A stretch of DNA of 13,139 nt from Gemmatimonadota bacterium (GTDB lineage: Bacteria; Gemmatimonadota; Gemmatimonadetes; Gemmatimonadales; GWC2-71-9): contig QHUF01000065.1 of assembly GCA_003221075.1 (NCBI GenBank), positions 1 through 13,139 of the forward strand, read 5' to 3'. Below the pieces are notes generated by a model. The model did not search any database. It was given only the letters and a program-made list of their open reading frames with translations, and had not been told where the DNA came from. How positions within the stretch are numbered: the stretch's first letter is position 1; each line of letters begins with the position of its first letter. Positions 6,482 to 12,392 of this stretch are shown in pieces. Both the position numbers and the translations under genes were made by a program.

Positions 6482-8210
6482 CCTTCCTCCTTGCGGACTG
6501 AATGATTCCATAGGTCGGCCGCTTGGCATTGCGCTCGGCGGCGAGTCGCTGCTTCTCATGCGCGAGGTTCGCTTTCTCGTCATCGCTGGCGAAAGGGATT
6601 GCACGATTGATGCGCTCGATCTCCCGATCGAGGCGGCGTGCCTCGAGTCGATTGACGGAGCGCTCGAACACAACGTCGGGCTGATCGGCGCCGAGCCCCT
6701 CGGCTCGCAGTGCCTCGTAGGTCCGCGCCGCGGTCTCGTCCAGCCGGTCGGGGGCGTCATCGGCTAACGAGTCGAAGACCAACCGATACGGCTCAAATTC
6801 GAATTCCTCACTGTCCACAGCATCCTTGACGCGAGAGGTCCACGGTTCGCCGGCCATCATCAGCAAAAGGAGAGACTTTTCCGCGTTGGAAGGCAACGCG
6901 GTAAGGGGCGGTAAGGGACGGTAGGGGGCGGTAGGTGCTTCCTTGGGATCCACTTCCCGCTGCAACACGTCCTTCCGGATTCCCGCTACTTCTGCGACAC
7001 GCGAGATGTAGAGATCGCGTGTGATCGGGTCCGCAGCTGCTCTGATCGTCGGCAACAACCTGTCCAACGCTCTTCGTCTTCCCGGCAAGCTTCCGAAGAA
7101 GCCTTTGCGCTCCAGGATCTGGATCTTCCGCTCGAGCACATCGACCGAATCCTTGAGCGCCTGCTCGAGCGCGGCCACGCCCTTGTTCTGCACCAGCGTG
7201 TCGGGGTCCTCGCCTTCCGGCAGGGACGCGACGCTGACGCGCAGCTTGTGGCGCAGCAGCACATCGCCGGCGCGAAATGTGGCGCGGAGTCCAGGGTCGT
7301 CCGAGTCATACAGCAGAATCACGTGCGACGTGTGGCGCTGCAGGAGCGCCGCCTGGTCGTCGGTCAGGCCCGTCCCCAACGGCGCGACGACCTCCTCCAG
7401 CCCGGCCAGCGTGACGCGCAAGACATCGAACTGCCCCTCGACCAGAATCGCGCGCTCCGCTTTGCGCATCCCATGCTTGGCGAGGTGCAGGTTGTAGAGC
7501 AGCTGTCCCTTGTGAAAAACGGGAGTCTCGGGAGAGTTCAAGTACTTCGGCTCACCTTCACCCAAAATCCTTCCACTAAACGCTACCACTCTCGAACGCA
7601 GGTCATGAATCGGAAAAAGCAGCCGGCCTCTGAAACGCGGAGTCTTCGAGCCATCATCCCGTTTAACGAGCAGCCCAGCTTCGAGCAATACTTCTTCCCG
7701 CAGCCCCAATCCTTTCATTGCGTCGAGAAACGCCGTGCCCCTAGGCCCGAACCCCAAGCCCCCAACCTGCGCTTGTTCCATCGTGACGTGCCGCGACTCG
7801 AGGTATTTGCGCGCGATCTCGGCCTCGGGACTCTCGCGCAGCTGCCGCGCGAACCAATCGGCGGCGGTGGCGACGGCGGCGTACAGCGGCTCGCGCGGAT
7901 CCGGGCCGGTCGGGCCGGAGCGCTCGGGGATGGTGATCCCGACGCGCCGCGCCACCTCGCGCACCGCGGTGGGATAATCCATGCCGAGCTTCTTCATGAA
8001 AAACGTGTAGACATCGCCGGCTTCATGGCAAACGAAACAGTAGAACATCCCCTTCTTGGGAATGACGGCGAAGTTGCGATGCGTGCCGCCGTGAAAGGGG
8101 CAGCGGCCGCGGTAATCCGCGCCGGTGCGTTTCAGCTCGACGGTTTCGCCGATGATGCCCACGAGGTCGGCCGCCTCGCGGACTTGTTCGATCACGTCGT
8201 CCGGAATCAT
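6465..8210 (-). CDS. dnaG: DNA primase DnaG
   Basis: The primase synthesises RNA primers at the replication fork and docks on the replicative helicase through its C-terminus. It has 581 residues. The CHC2 zinc domain uses C37, H40 (CPFH), C58 and C61 (CFVC). The RNA-polymerase domain has RFRGRLLFPI (192-201), and the Toprim metal sites are EGQFDVLR (258-265), DSDDPG (302-307) and GEDPDT (333-338). A helicase-binding-like helical domain follows from about residue 435. Between them, a proline-rich linker is encoded by a decamer tandem repeat (6898-6937). The ATG overlaps the mutS2 stop as ATGA. No Shine-Dalgarno sequence is visible; instead an octamer repeat array (8211-8242) directly abuts the start codon. 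Confidence 0.96.
   Translation of the reverse strand: MIPDDVIEQVREAADLVGIIGETVELKRTGADYRGRCPFHGGTHRNFAVIPKKGMFYCFVCHEAGDVYTFFMKKLGMDYPTAVREVARRVGITIPERSGPTGPDPREPLYAAVATAADWFARQLRESPEAEIARKYLESRHVTMEQAQVGGLGFGPRGTAFLDAMKGLGLREEVLLEAGLLVKRDDGSKTPRFRGRLLFPIHDLRSRVVAFSGRILGEGEPKYLNSPETPVFHKGQLLYNLHLAKHGMRKAERAILVEGQFDVLRVTLAGLEEVVAPLGTGLTDDQAALLQRHTSHVILLYDSDDPGLRATFRAGDVLLRHKLRVSVASLPEGEDPDTLVQNKGVAALEQALKDSVDVLERKIQILERKGFFGSLPGRRRALDRLLPTIRAAADPITRDLYISRVAEVAGIRKDVLQREVDPKEAPTAPYRPLPPLTALPSNAEKSLLLLMMAGEPWTSRVKDAVDSEEFEFEPYRLVFDSLADDAPDRLDETAARTYEALRAEGLGADQPDVVFERSVNRLEARRLDREIERINRAIPFASDDEKANLAHEKQRLAAERNAKRPTYGIIQSARRKGAPGS
6486..6492 (-). promoter_or_regulatory. Shine-Dalgarno sequence of the zinc-ribbon protein gene
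   Basis: The minus strand reads AAGGAGG, followed by 4 nt and GTG at 6481. It is a near-perfect anti-16S match lying inside the last codons of dnaG, and it fixes the start of the downstream gene. Confidence 0.7.
6898..6937. repeat. Decamer tandem repeat, four copies, inside dnaG
   Basis: On the plus strand the units are GCGGTAAGGG, GCGGTAAGGG, ACGGTAGGGG and GCGGTAGGTG. The first two are identical and the others differ at a few positions. The array encodes a proline/leucine-rich linker (roughly APYRPLPPLTALP) between the catalytic core and the helicase-binding domain of primase. The unit length is not a multiple of 3, so gain or loss of one unit would shift the dnaG frame. Confidence 0.85.
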
Positions 8211-8242
8211 GACGGGCGGACGGGCGGACGGGCCGACGGGCC
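8211..8242 (+). repeat. GACGGGCS octamer array A (four copies) abutting the dnaG start
   Basis: Four consecutive plus-strand octamers are seen: GACGGGCG twice, then GACGGGCC twice. They end one base before the dnaG ATG in the coding sense and encode the odd MutS2 tail. Bases 8219-8241 are perfectly complementary to 8401-8423 in array B. Confidence 0.9.
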
Positions 8243-8391
8243 GTCCGCTCTTTCGAGGAGCTCCGGTGCAATCACCAAGCGCACTGCTCCAATTTCGACA
8301 ACTACTCGTCCGTCGGATCTGATCTCCGCGACAACTCCGACCTTTCCCTGACCCGTGCGAACGCGATCGCCGATCTTGAGATCGACTTCAC

Positions 8392-8423
8392 CGCCCGTCC
8401 GCCCGTCGGCCCGTCCGCCCGTC
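8392..8423 (-). repeat. GACGGGCS octamer array B (four copies), inverted relative to array A
   Basis: Read on the minus strand, the units are GACGGGCG, GACGGGCC, GACGGGCG and GACGGGCG. They lie in the mutS2 C-terminal frame, where they encode a Gly/Arg/Asp-rich linker (GGRADGRTGG) between the coiled coil and the KOW-like segment. This is the opposite orientation to array A, with about 150 nt between the two arrays. Confidence 0.9.
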
Positions 8424-8478
8424 GTTTTCTCAATCGCCTCCTCCACCATCCGCCGCGCCTCTTTCGCGGTTGCTTCGT

Positions 8479-10212
8479 TTACCGCCGCGCGCGCCTGGCC
8501 GAGCGCGGCCTCGACAGTCTTCCGCGCCTCGAGCAGATAGGCCCGGGCGCGATCGCGCGCGTCTTTATCGAGCGCCTTCTCCCGCAGGTGAAGTTGGTGC
8601 TCGAGATCTTGGAGGTTCTGGAGGTTCTGACGTTCGAGCGCGAGCTGCGCTTCACGCGCCTCGAGTCCCGCTGCGCGCGCGTCGATGTCGCGCCCCCAAG
8701 CCGGCGCGCGATCGCCAACCCGTATGACCTGCCCGGCACCCCCTTGAGTAACCGATAGGTCGGCGTCAGCGTCTCCGCGTCGAACTGCAGCGATGCGTTC
8801 ACGATGCCGACCGTCTCAGCGGCGAGCTGCTTCAACGCGCCGAGGTGCGTCGTCGCGAGAGTGATCGCGCGCCGGCGCGTGAGCGTCTTGAGCGTCGCAG
8901 CAGCCAACGCTCCACCCTCAGCGGGATCGGTGCCGCTGCCGATCTCGTCGAGCAAGACGAGCGAGCCCGAGCCGGCGCGATCGAGAATCTCGCGCAGCGC
9001 GGCGACGTGCGCCGAAAAAGTCGACAGGCTCGCGGCGATCGACTGGCGGTCCCCGATATCGGCGAACACTTCGGTGAAGACCGGCAGCGACGAATGCGGC
9101 CCGATCGGCGGGACGATGCCGCTTTGCGCGAGCAGCGCCAACAAACCGACGGCCTTGATGAGCACGGTCTTGCCGCCGGTGTTTGGACCGGAGACCAGGA
9201 TGGTGAACTCGTCGGGGTGCATATCCAGGTCGAACGGGATCACGAGGTCTGAAGAGTAGGGGCGCAGCATGCTGCGCCCCTCCCCCAACAACAACGGATG
9301 TCGTCCCCCGCGTATTTTGAGATGCCCGCCGATCTCCGGCACAAACCCGTTGACCTCCACCGCATACCGCGCCCGCGCGCACAGGTCGTCGAACGCGATG
9401 CACATCTCCCACGCGGCGGCGATGGCCGCGCGATGCGGGCGCAGCAGATCGGTCAGATCCCGGAGCACGCGCAGCACTTCGCGCAGTTCGGCGGACTCCG
9501 CGGCGCGGAGCTCGTTGCCGAGCTCGATGATCTCGGGCGGCTCGACAAACACGGTGCTGCGCGTCGCGGACTCGTCGTGCACGATGCCGCCCACGCGCGA
9601 GCGCGCGGTCGAGCGGATCGGGATCACGTAGCGGCCGCCGCGCAGCGTCACCGCGGCGTCGGGCGCGCGATCGGTTTGATCGAGCGCTCCCAGAATTGCG
9701 CCCAGCTTGTCCATGACGTGCTTGCGCGCTTCGCGGACGCGCTGGCGGGCGCGCGCGAGATCCTTCGACGCGCTGTCGAGGACTTGCCCGTCCGGTGAGA
9801 TCGACTGCACGAGCTTGGTCTCGAGTTCCTTCGCCGGAGGATCGACACGGAGAGAGGCCGTGCGTGGTGCGTTGTGCGTGGTGCCGAGGCGTTTTAGATC
9901 GGCTGCAACCACGCGCATCGCCGCAAGCGCGACCGTGAGCTCGGCGAGGGCCGATGCTTCGATGGCACTCCCCCACACCGCCAGCAGCTCCAGCGCCTGC
10001 GTAATGTCGGGAACGGGCTCGGCGCGAATCGATTCGTCGGTGATCAGCAGCGCCGCCAGCTCGGCGACCTGCGCGAGCGCGTCGCGGATCGCGGCGGGGT
10101 CCGTTGCAGGGAGACGGCCGGCGATACGGGCTGCACCGAGTGGCCCTGCGGCGTGCGCAGCGACGCGCGCCAAGGCCTCCGGGAATTCCAGCGTTGCTAA
10201 GACTTGTTCGAT
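8479..10212 (-). CDS. mutS2: Endonuclease MutS2, N-terminal and ATPase part (gene disrupted near 8692)
   Basis: MutS2 is a MutS-like ATPase acting on branched or recombining DNA and, in some species, on collided ribosomes. Numbering from ATC at 10212: N-terminal EQVLATLEFPEALARV (2-17), Walker A GPNTGGKT (342-349), STFSAHV (397-403), Walker B LVLLDEIGSGT (418-428), TTHLGALK (454-461) and GRSYGLAIARRLG (494-506). After G506 the frame reads arginine/serine-rich non-homologous sequence to a stop at 8479, while the coiled coil resumes in another frame. About 15-25 residues between the two look missing. TTG at 10173 is the first standard start, but homology extends upstream to ATC at 10212, which has GAGGAG 8 nt before it. 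The gene overlaps yqeY by 16 nt. It carries two intragenic repeats (9258-9281 and 9860-9884). Confidence 0.88.
   Translation of the reverse strand: MEQVLATLEFPEALARVAAHAAGPLGAARIAGRLPATDPAAIRDALAQVAELAALLITDESIRAEPVPDITQALELLAVWGSAIEASALAELTVALAAMRVVAADLKRLGTTHNAPRTASLRVDPPAKELETKLVQSISPDGQVLDSASKDLARARQRVREARKHVMDKLGAILGALDQTDRAPDAAVTLRGGRYVIPIRSTARSRVGGIVHDESATRSTVFVEPPEIIELGNELRAAESAELREVLRVLRDLTDLLRPHRAAIAAAWEMCIAFDDLCARARYAVEVNGFVPEIGGHLKIRGGRHPLLLGEGRSMLRPYSSDLVIPFDLDMHPDEFTILVSGPNTGGKTVLIKAVGLLALLAQSGIVPPIGPHSSLPVFTEVFADIGDRQSIAASLSTFSAHVAALREILDRAGSGSLVLLDEIGSGTDPAEGGALAAATLKTLTRRRAITLATTHLGALKQLAAETVGIVNASLQFDAETLTPTYRLLKGVPGRSYGLAIARRLGGATSTRAQRDSRRVKRSSRSNVRTSRTSKISSTNFTCGRRRSIKTRAIAPGPICSRRGRLSRPRSARRARR
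9258..9281. repeat. Perfect 24-bp palindrome inside mutS2 (REP-like)
   Basis: The arm AGGGGCGCAGCA is followed immediately by its exact reverse complement, TGCTGCGCCCCT, with no loop. It encodes about GRSMLRPYS between RHPLLL and the DLVIPFDLD strand just before Walker A, where MutS2 normally has a shorter link. That suggests an in-frame insertion. The form resembles dispersed intergenic palindromes of other genomes. Confidence 0.9.
9860..9884. repeat. 11-bp direct repeat inside mutS2
   Basis: GTGCGTGGTGC occurs twice on the plus strand (9860-9870 and 9874-9884), separated by GTT. It encodes part of GTTHNAPRTASLR, a low-complexity insert in the MutS2 connector region before the conserved SISPDGQVLDSAS. 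Confidence 0.8.
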
Positions 10213-10652
10213 GCCGCCAGCTCCTCGCGTACGATCTGATTCACGAGTTTGCCGTCCGCGCGTCCCTTGAACTGCGGCATGACGGCGCCCATCACCTTGC
10301 CCATGTCTTTTGCCCCGCCCGCAATGGCCTCGCGCACTGCTGCCCGGATCTCCTCGGGAGACATGGCGGCGGGAAGAAAGGCCTCGAGTGCTTTGATCTC
10401 GGCGGTCTCGGTGCCGGCCGCTTCGGTGCGGCCTACCCTCTCGTATACCTCGACCGACTCGCGGCGCTTCTTGATGCCACGCCGCAGCACCTCCGCCGTC
10501 TCATCGTCGGAGGGAGCGTGGTTCAGCTCGATTTCCCGGTTTTTGATATCTGAAAGGATCGTGGAGAGGAGGAGGGTGCGCGCCTGATCGCGTTGTTTTC
10601 TCGCTTCATTCATCGCGGCACGCAGCCGGTCCGCTAAGCTCTGAGCAGCCAT
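10197..10652 (-). CDS. yqeY: GatB/YqeY domain-containing protein
   Basis: This 151-residue protein corresponds to the helical YqeY family, related to the C-terminal tail domain of the GatB amidotransferase subunit that contacts tRNA. The precise cellular role of free-standing YqeY is not established. Family features are the N-terminal LADRLRAAMNEARKQRD, NREIELNHAPSDDE (38-51), the LP-x-x-M-S-x-E-E-I block (93-101) and the hallmark C-terminal GGAKDMGKVMGAVMPQFKGR (111-130) followed by ADGKLVNQIVREEL. The ATG follows the rpsU TAA with no gap, and the end overlaps the mutS2 N-terminal coding region. The rpsU-yqeY pairing is conserved in many bacteria. Confidence 0.95.
   Translation of the reverse strand: MAAQSLADRLRAAMNEARKQRDQARTLLLSTILSDIKNREIELNHAPSDDETAEVLRRGIKKRRESVEVYERVGRTEAAGTETAEIKALEAFLPAAMSPEEIRAAVREAIAGGAKDMGKVMGAVMPQFKGRADGKLVNQIVREELAASNKS
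10221..10226 (-). promoter_or_regulatory. Shine-Dalgarno sequence placed for an ATC start of mutS2
   Basis: The minus strand reads GAGGAG, then 8 nt, then ATC at 10212-10210, which is exactly where the MutS2 family start codon is expected by homology. No ATG, GTG or TTG lies at suitable spacing. Confidence 0.55.
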
Positions 10653-10841
10653 TTACGCGTAGCGCGGCCTGCGATTCTTGCGGCGCGCCGCATTCATCTT
10701 GCGCTTCTTGCGCTCACTCGGCTTTTCGTAGTGACGGTGCTTGCGCAGGTCGGCGAGAATTCCTGCTTTTTCACATTTCTTTTTGAAGCGCTTGAGCGCA
10801 CGCTCAAAGCTCTCGTCATCGTGGATGATGACTTCCGGCAT
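10653..10841 (-). CDS. rpsU: 30S ribosomal protein bS21
   Basis: bS21 is a small, very basic protein of the 30S platform that aids initiation on natural mRNAs. The 62 residues have the typical EVIIHDDESFERALKRFKKK start and the ERKKRKMNAARRKNRRPRYA tail. ATG at 10841 has GGAG 4 nt upstream. It is the first gene after a 66-nt gap and probably the head of a macromolecular-synthesis-like transcript (rpsU-yqeY-mutS2-dnaG). yqeY follows without a gap. Confidence 0.97.
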   Translation of the reverse strand: MPEVIIHDDESFERALKRFKKKCEKAGILADLRKHRHYEKPSERKKRKMNAARRKNRRPRYA

Positions 10842-10907
10842 AGGACTCCGTTTTTCTAAGTGATTAGAGACACAGCAACTTAGCGTGGGCGTTCTGCGGG
10901 GGCAAGG
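10842..10907 (-). promoter_or_regulatory. 66-nt gap before rpsU, probable promoter region
   Basis: This is the only intergenic stretch longer than a few bases, and it is more AT-rich than its surroundings towards rpsU. A TTGCTG could serve as a -35 box, but no convincing -10 box sits at standard spacing. A weak inverted repeat (CTAAGT/ACTTAG, 16-nt loop) is present without a T-run on the transcribed side, so it is not a terminator. The promoter call rests mainly on position. Confidence 0.35.
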
Positions 10908-11252
10908 CTAGCCCGGTGGCCACTTCATTGGGCGACCACCCAGCACGTGTAGATGGAGATGAAATACTGTCTGCCCGCCGTCCGGATTGGTGTTCACCAC
11001 GACCCGATAGCCCTTGGACGCGATCCCGGTCTCCTTCGCTACGTCGCGCGCGAAAGCCAGGAGCCTTCCGAGCGTCGCGGCGTCCTTCGCATCGTTCAAC
11101 GAGCCGACGTGAGTCGTGGGGACGACCAGGAGATGCGTCGGAGCCTGGGCGTTCATGTCCTTGAAGGCCACCATGCCGTCGCCCCGCTTGACGATCTCGG
11201 CCGGGATCTCGCCGAGCACGATCTTGCAGAACACACATCCGCCACCGGTCAT
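10908..11252 (-). CDS. HIT family (histidine triad, Hint-like) nucleotide hydrolase
   Basis: This 114-residue protein is a purine nucleoside phosphoramidase/AMP-lysine hydrolase type of the histidine triad superfamily. Seen are CVFC (6-9), IPAEIV (16-21), FKDMNAQAPTHLLVVP (30-45) and the catalytic triad H-L-H-L-H (98, 100, 102) followed by VLGGR. The CxxC near the N-terminus suggests the zinc-carrying Hint branch. The ATG overlaps the dnaJ stop as ATGA. Placement after dnaJ and before rpsU-yqeY occurs in other bacteria. The physiological substrate is not predictable. Confidence 0.94.
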   Translation of the reverse strand: MTGGGCVFCKIVLGEIPAEIVKRGDGMVAFKDMNAQAPTHLLVVPTTHVGSLNDAKDAATLGRLLAFARDVAKETGIASKGYRVVVNTNPDGGQTVFHLHLHVLGGRPMKWPPG

Positions 11253-12391
11253 AGATGCCCCAGCGCCCGGCGGATCGTGTCCCAGAACTTGCCGCTCTCC
11301 TTCTCCGGCGGCGCGTCCTCCACCTCACTCAGCTTCTCCAGCAGCTTGCGCTGCTCCGCCGTCAGCTTGGTCGGCGTCCAGACATGGATGCGGACATGCA
11401 GATCGCCATGGCCGCCCTCGCCGAGGCGCGGCAGGCCTTTGGCGCGCAGGCGGTACGCCATACCGGTCTGCGTTCCGGCGTCGACCCGCAGCGTCGTCTG
11501 GCGGAACGGCGTGGGCACCTGTACCTCCGCGCCCAGCGCCGCCTGTGTGAAGGTGATGCCGAGGTCGTAGACGAGGTCGTCGCCGTGACGTTCGAAGCGC
11601 GGATCTTCCTTGATGTCGAGCACCGCGATGAGATCGCCGCGCGGCCCGTTGCGGGCTCCCGGGACGCCCTGCCCTCGCAGCGTGAGGTAGTGGTGGTCGG
11701 CGACGCCGGCGGGCACGTCGATCTGAATCGTCTTCTCCGATTTGACCCGCCCGTCGCCGCCGCAGCGGTCGCACGGGCTGTGGACGACGGTGCCCTCACC
11801 CGCGCACGTGGGACAGGGCGAGACGGTGAGGAATTGCCCGAACAGCGACTGCGCGTGATGCCGCACTTCGCCGCTGCCGCCGCAGGTGCCGCATCGCACC
11901 GGCTGCGTGCCCGGTTTGGCGCCGGTCCCACTGCATTCGGGGCATGGCTCCAGGCTCTTGATACGGACCGTCTTGGTGGTGCCACTCGCGACTTCGGCGA
12001 GCGTGAGCTTTAGCCCGACCTTGATGTCGTGCCCGCGCCGCCGATCGCGCCCGTGACCGCCGCCAAACAGATTTTCAAAGCCCCCGCTGCCGCCTATACC
12101 GAAGTCCCGCATGAAAACCATAAGAGCTTCGGAGAGGTCGAAGTGCATCGAGTTGAAGCCGCTGGTACTACGCGTCCCCGCGTGACCAAAGCGGTCATAG
12201 GCCGCGCGCTTCTCCGGATCTCGCAGCACCTCGTATGCTTCGGTGACGAGCTTGAATTTCTCTTCGGCCGATTTGTCGCCGTTGTTGCGGTCGGGGTGGC
12301 ACTCCATCGCGAGCTTGCGGTACGCCTTCTTGATGTCCGCTTCGCTCGCATCCCGCTGCACGCCGAGGACGACGTAGAAATCCTGCTTCAT
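11249..12391 (-). CDS. dnaJ: Chaperone protein DnaJ
   Basis: This Hsp40 co-chaperone stimulates DnaK ATPase and delivers unfolded clients. It has 380 residues. The J domain (1-70) contains HPD (32-34). A Gly/Phe-containing linker follows, with an unusual DLSEALMVFMRDFGIGG stretch (85-101). The zinc domain has four CxxCxGxG repeats: CPECSGTG (150-157), CGTCGGSG (167-174), CPTCAGEG (193-200) and CDRCGGDG (207-214). C-terminal client-binding domains start around 220. The ATG begins 1 nt after the hrcA stop, and the gene overlaps the HIT gene by 4 nt. dnaK and grpE do not lie between hrcA and dnaJ. Confidence 0.97.
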   Translation of the reverse strand: MKQDFYVVLGVQRDASEADIKKAYRKLAMECHPDRNNGDKSAEEKFKLVTEAYEVLRDPEKRAAYDRFGHAGTRSTSGFNSMHFDLSEALMVFMRDFGIGGSGGFENLFGGGHGRDRRRGHDIKVGLKLTLAEVASGTTKTVRIKSLEPCPECSGTGAKPGTQPVRCGTCGGSGEVRHHAQSLFGQFLTVSPCPTCAGEGTVVHSPCDRCGGDGRVKSEKTIQIDVPAGVADHHYLTLRGQGVPGARNGPRGDLIAVLDIKEDPRFERHGDDLVYDLGITFTQAALGAEVQVPTPFRQTTLRVDAGTQTGMAYRLRAKGLPRLGEGGHGDLHVRIHVWTPTKLTAEQRKLLEKLSEVEDAPPEKESGKFWDTIRRALGHL

Positions 12392-12392
12392 G

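Larger units (their letters stand above)
8207..8692 (-). pseudogene. mutS2: MutS2 C-terminal fragment (coiled coil plus KOW-like segment), out of frame; no Smr domain
   Basis: This frame, shifted relative to the main mutS2 ORF, reads RDIDARAAGLEAREAQLALE, then a long charged coiled coil, KEARRMVEEAIEKT, and a KOW-like stretch (LKIGDRVRTGQGKVGVV and VVVEIGAVRLVIAPELL). The order matches the region that normally follows the MutS2 ATPase domain. It ends after RADGPSARPPVRPS, encoded by an octamer repeat, at TGA overlapping the dnaG ATG. The Smr endonuclease domain usual at the MutS2 C-terminus is missing. The open, family-like frame argues for a recent deletion upstream or an assembly error. A GTG-like internal start near 8449 is possible but not supported. 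Confidence 0.82.

Noticed and set aside
6482..6760. N-terminal extension of the zinc-ribbon protein
   Set aside because: Overlaps the dnaG C-terminus, has no homology, and the GTG at 6481 has a strong ribosome binding site.
7248..8351. Plus-strand open frame of 367 codons
   Set aside because: Antisense to dnaG, with composition dictated by the primase codons and no recognisable domain.
8605..8630. Short tandem GGAGGTTCT copies in mutS2
   Set aside because: They encode QNLQNLQ in a coiled coil, where heptad-like repetition is expected from protein structure.
10856..10883. Inverted repeat CTAAGT/ACTTAG as a terminator after the HIT gene
   Set aside because: Only a 6-bp AT-containing stem with a 16-nt loop, and on the transcribed strand it is followed by A residues, not U.
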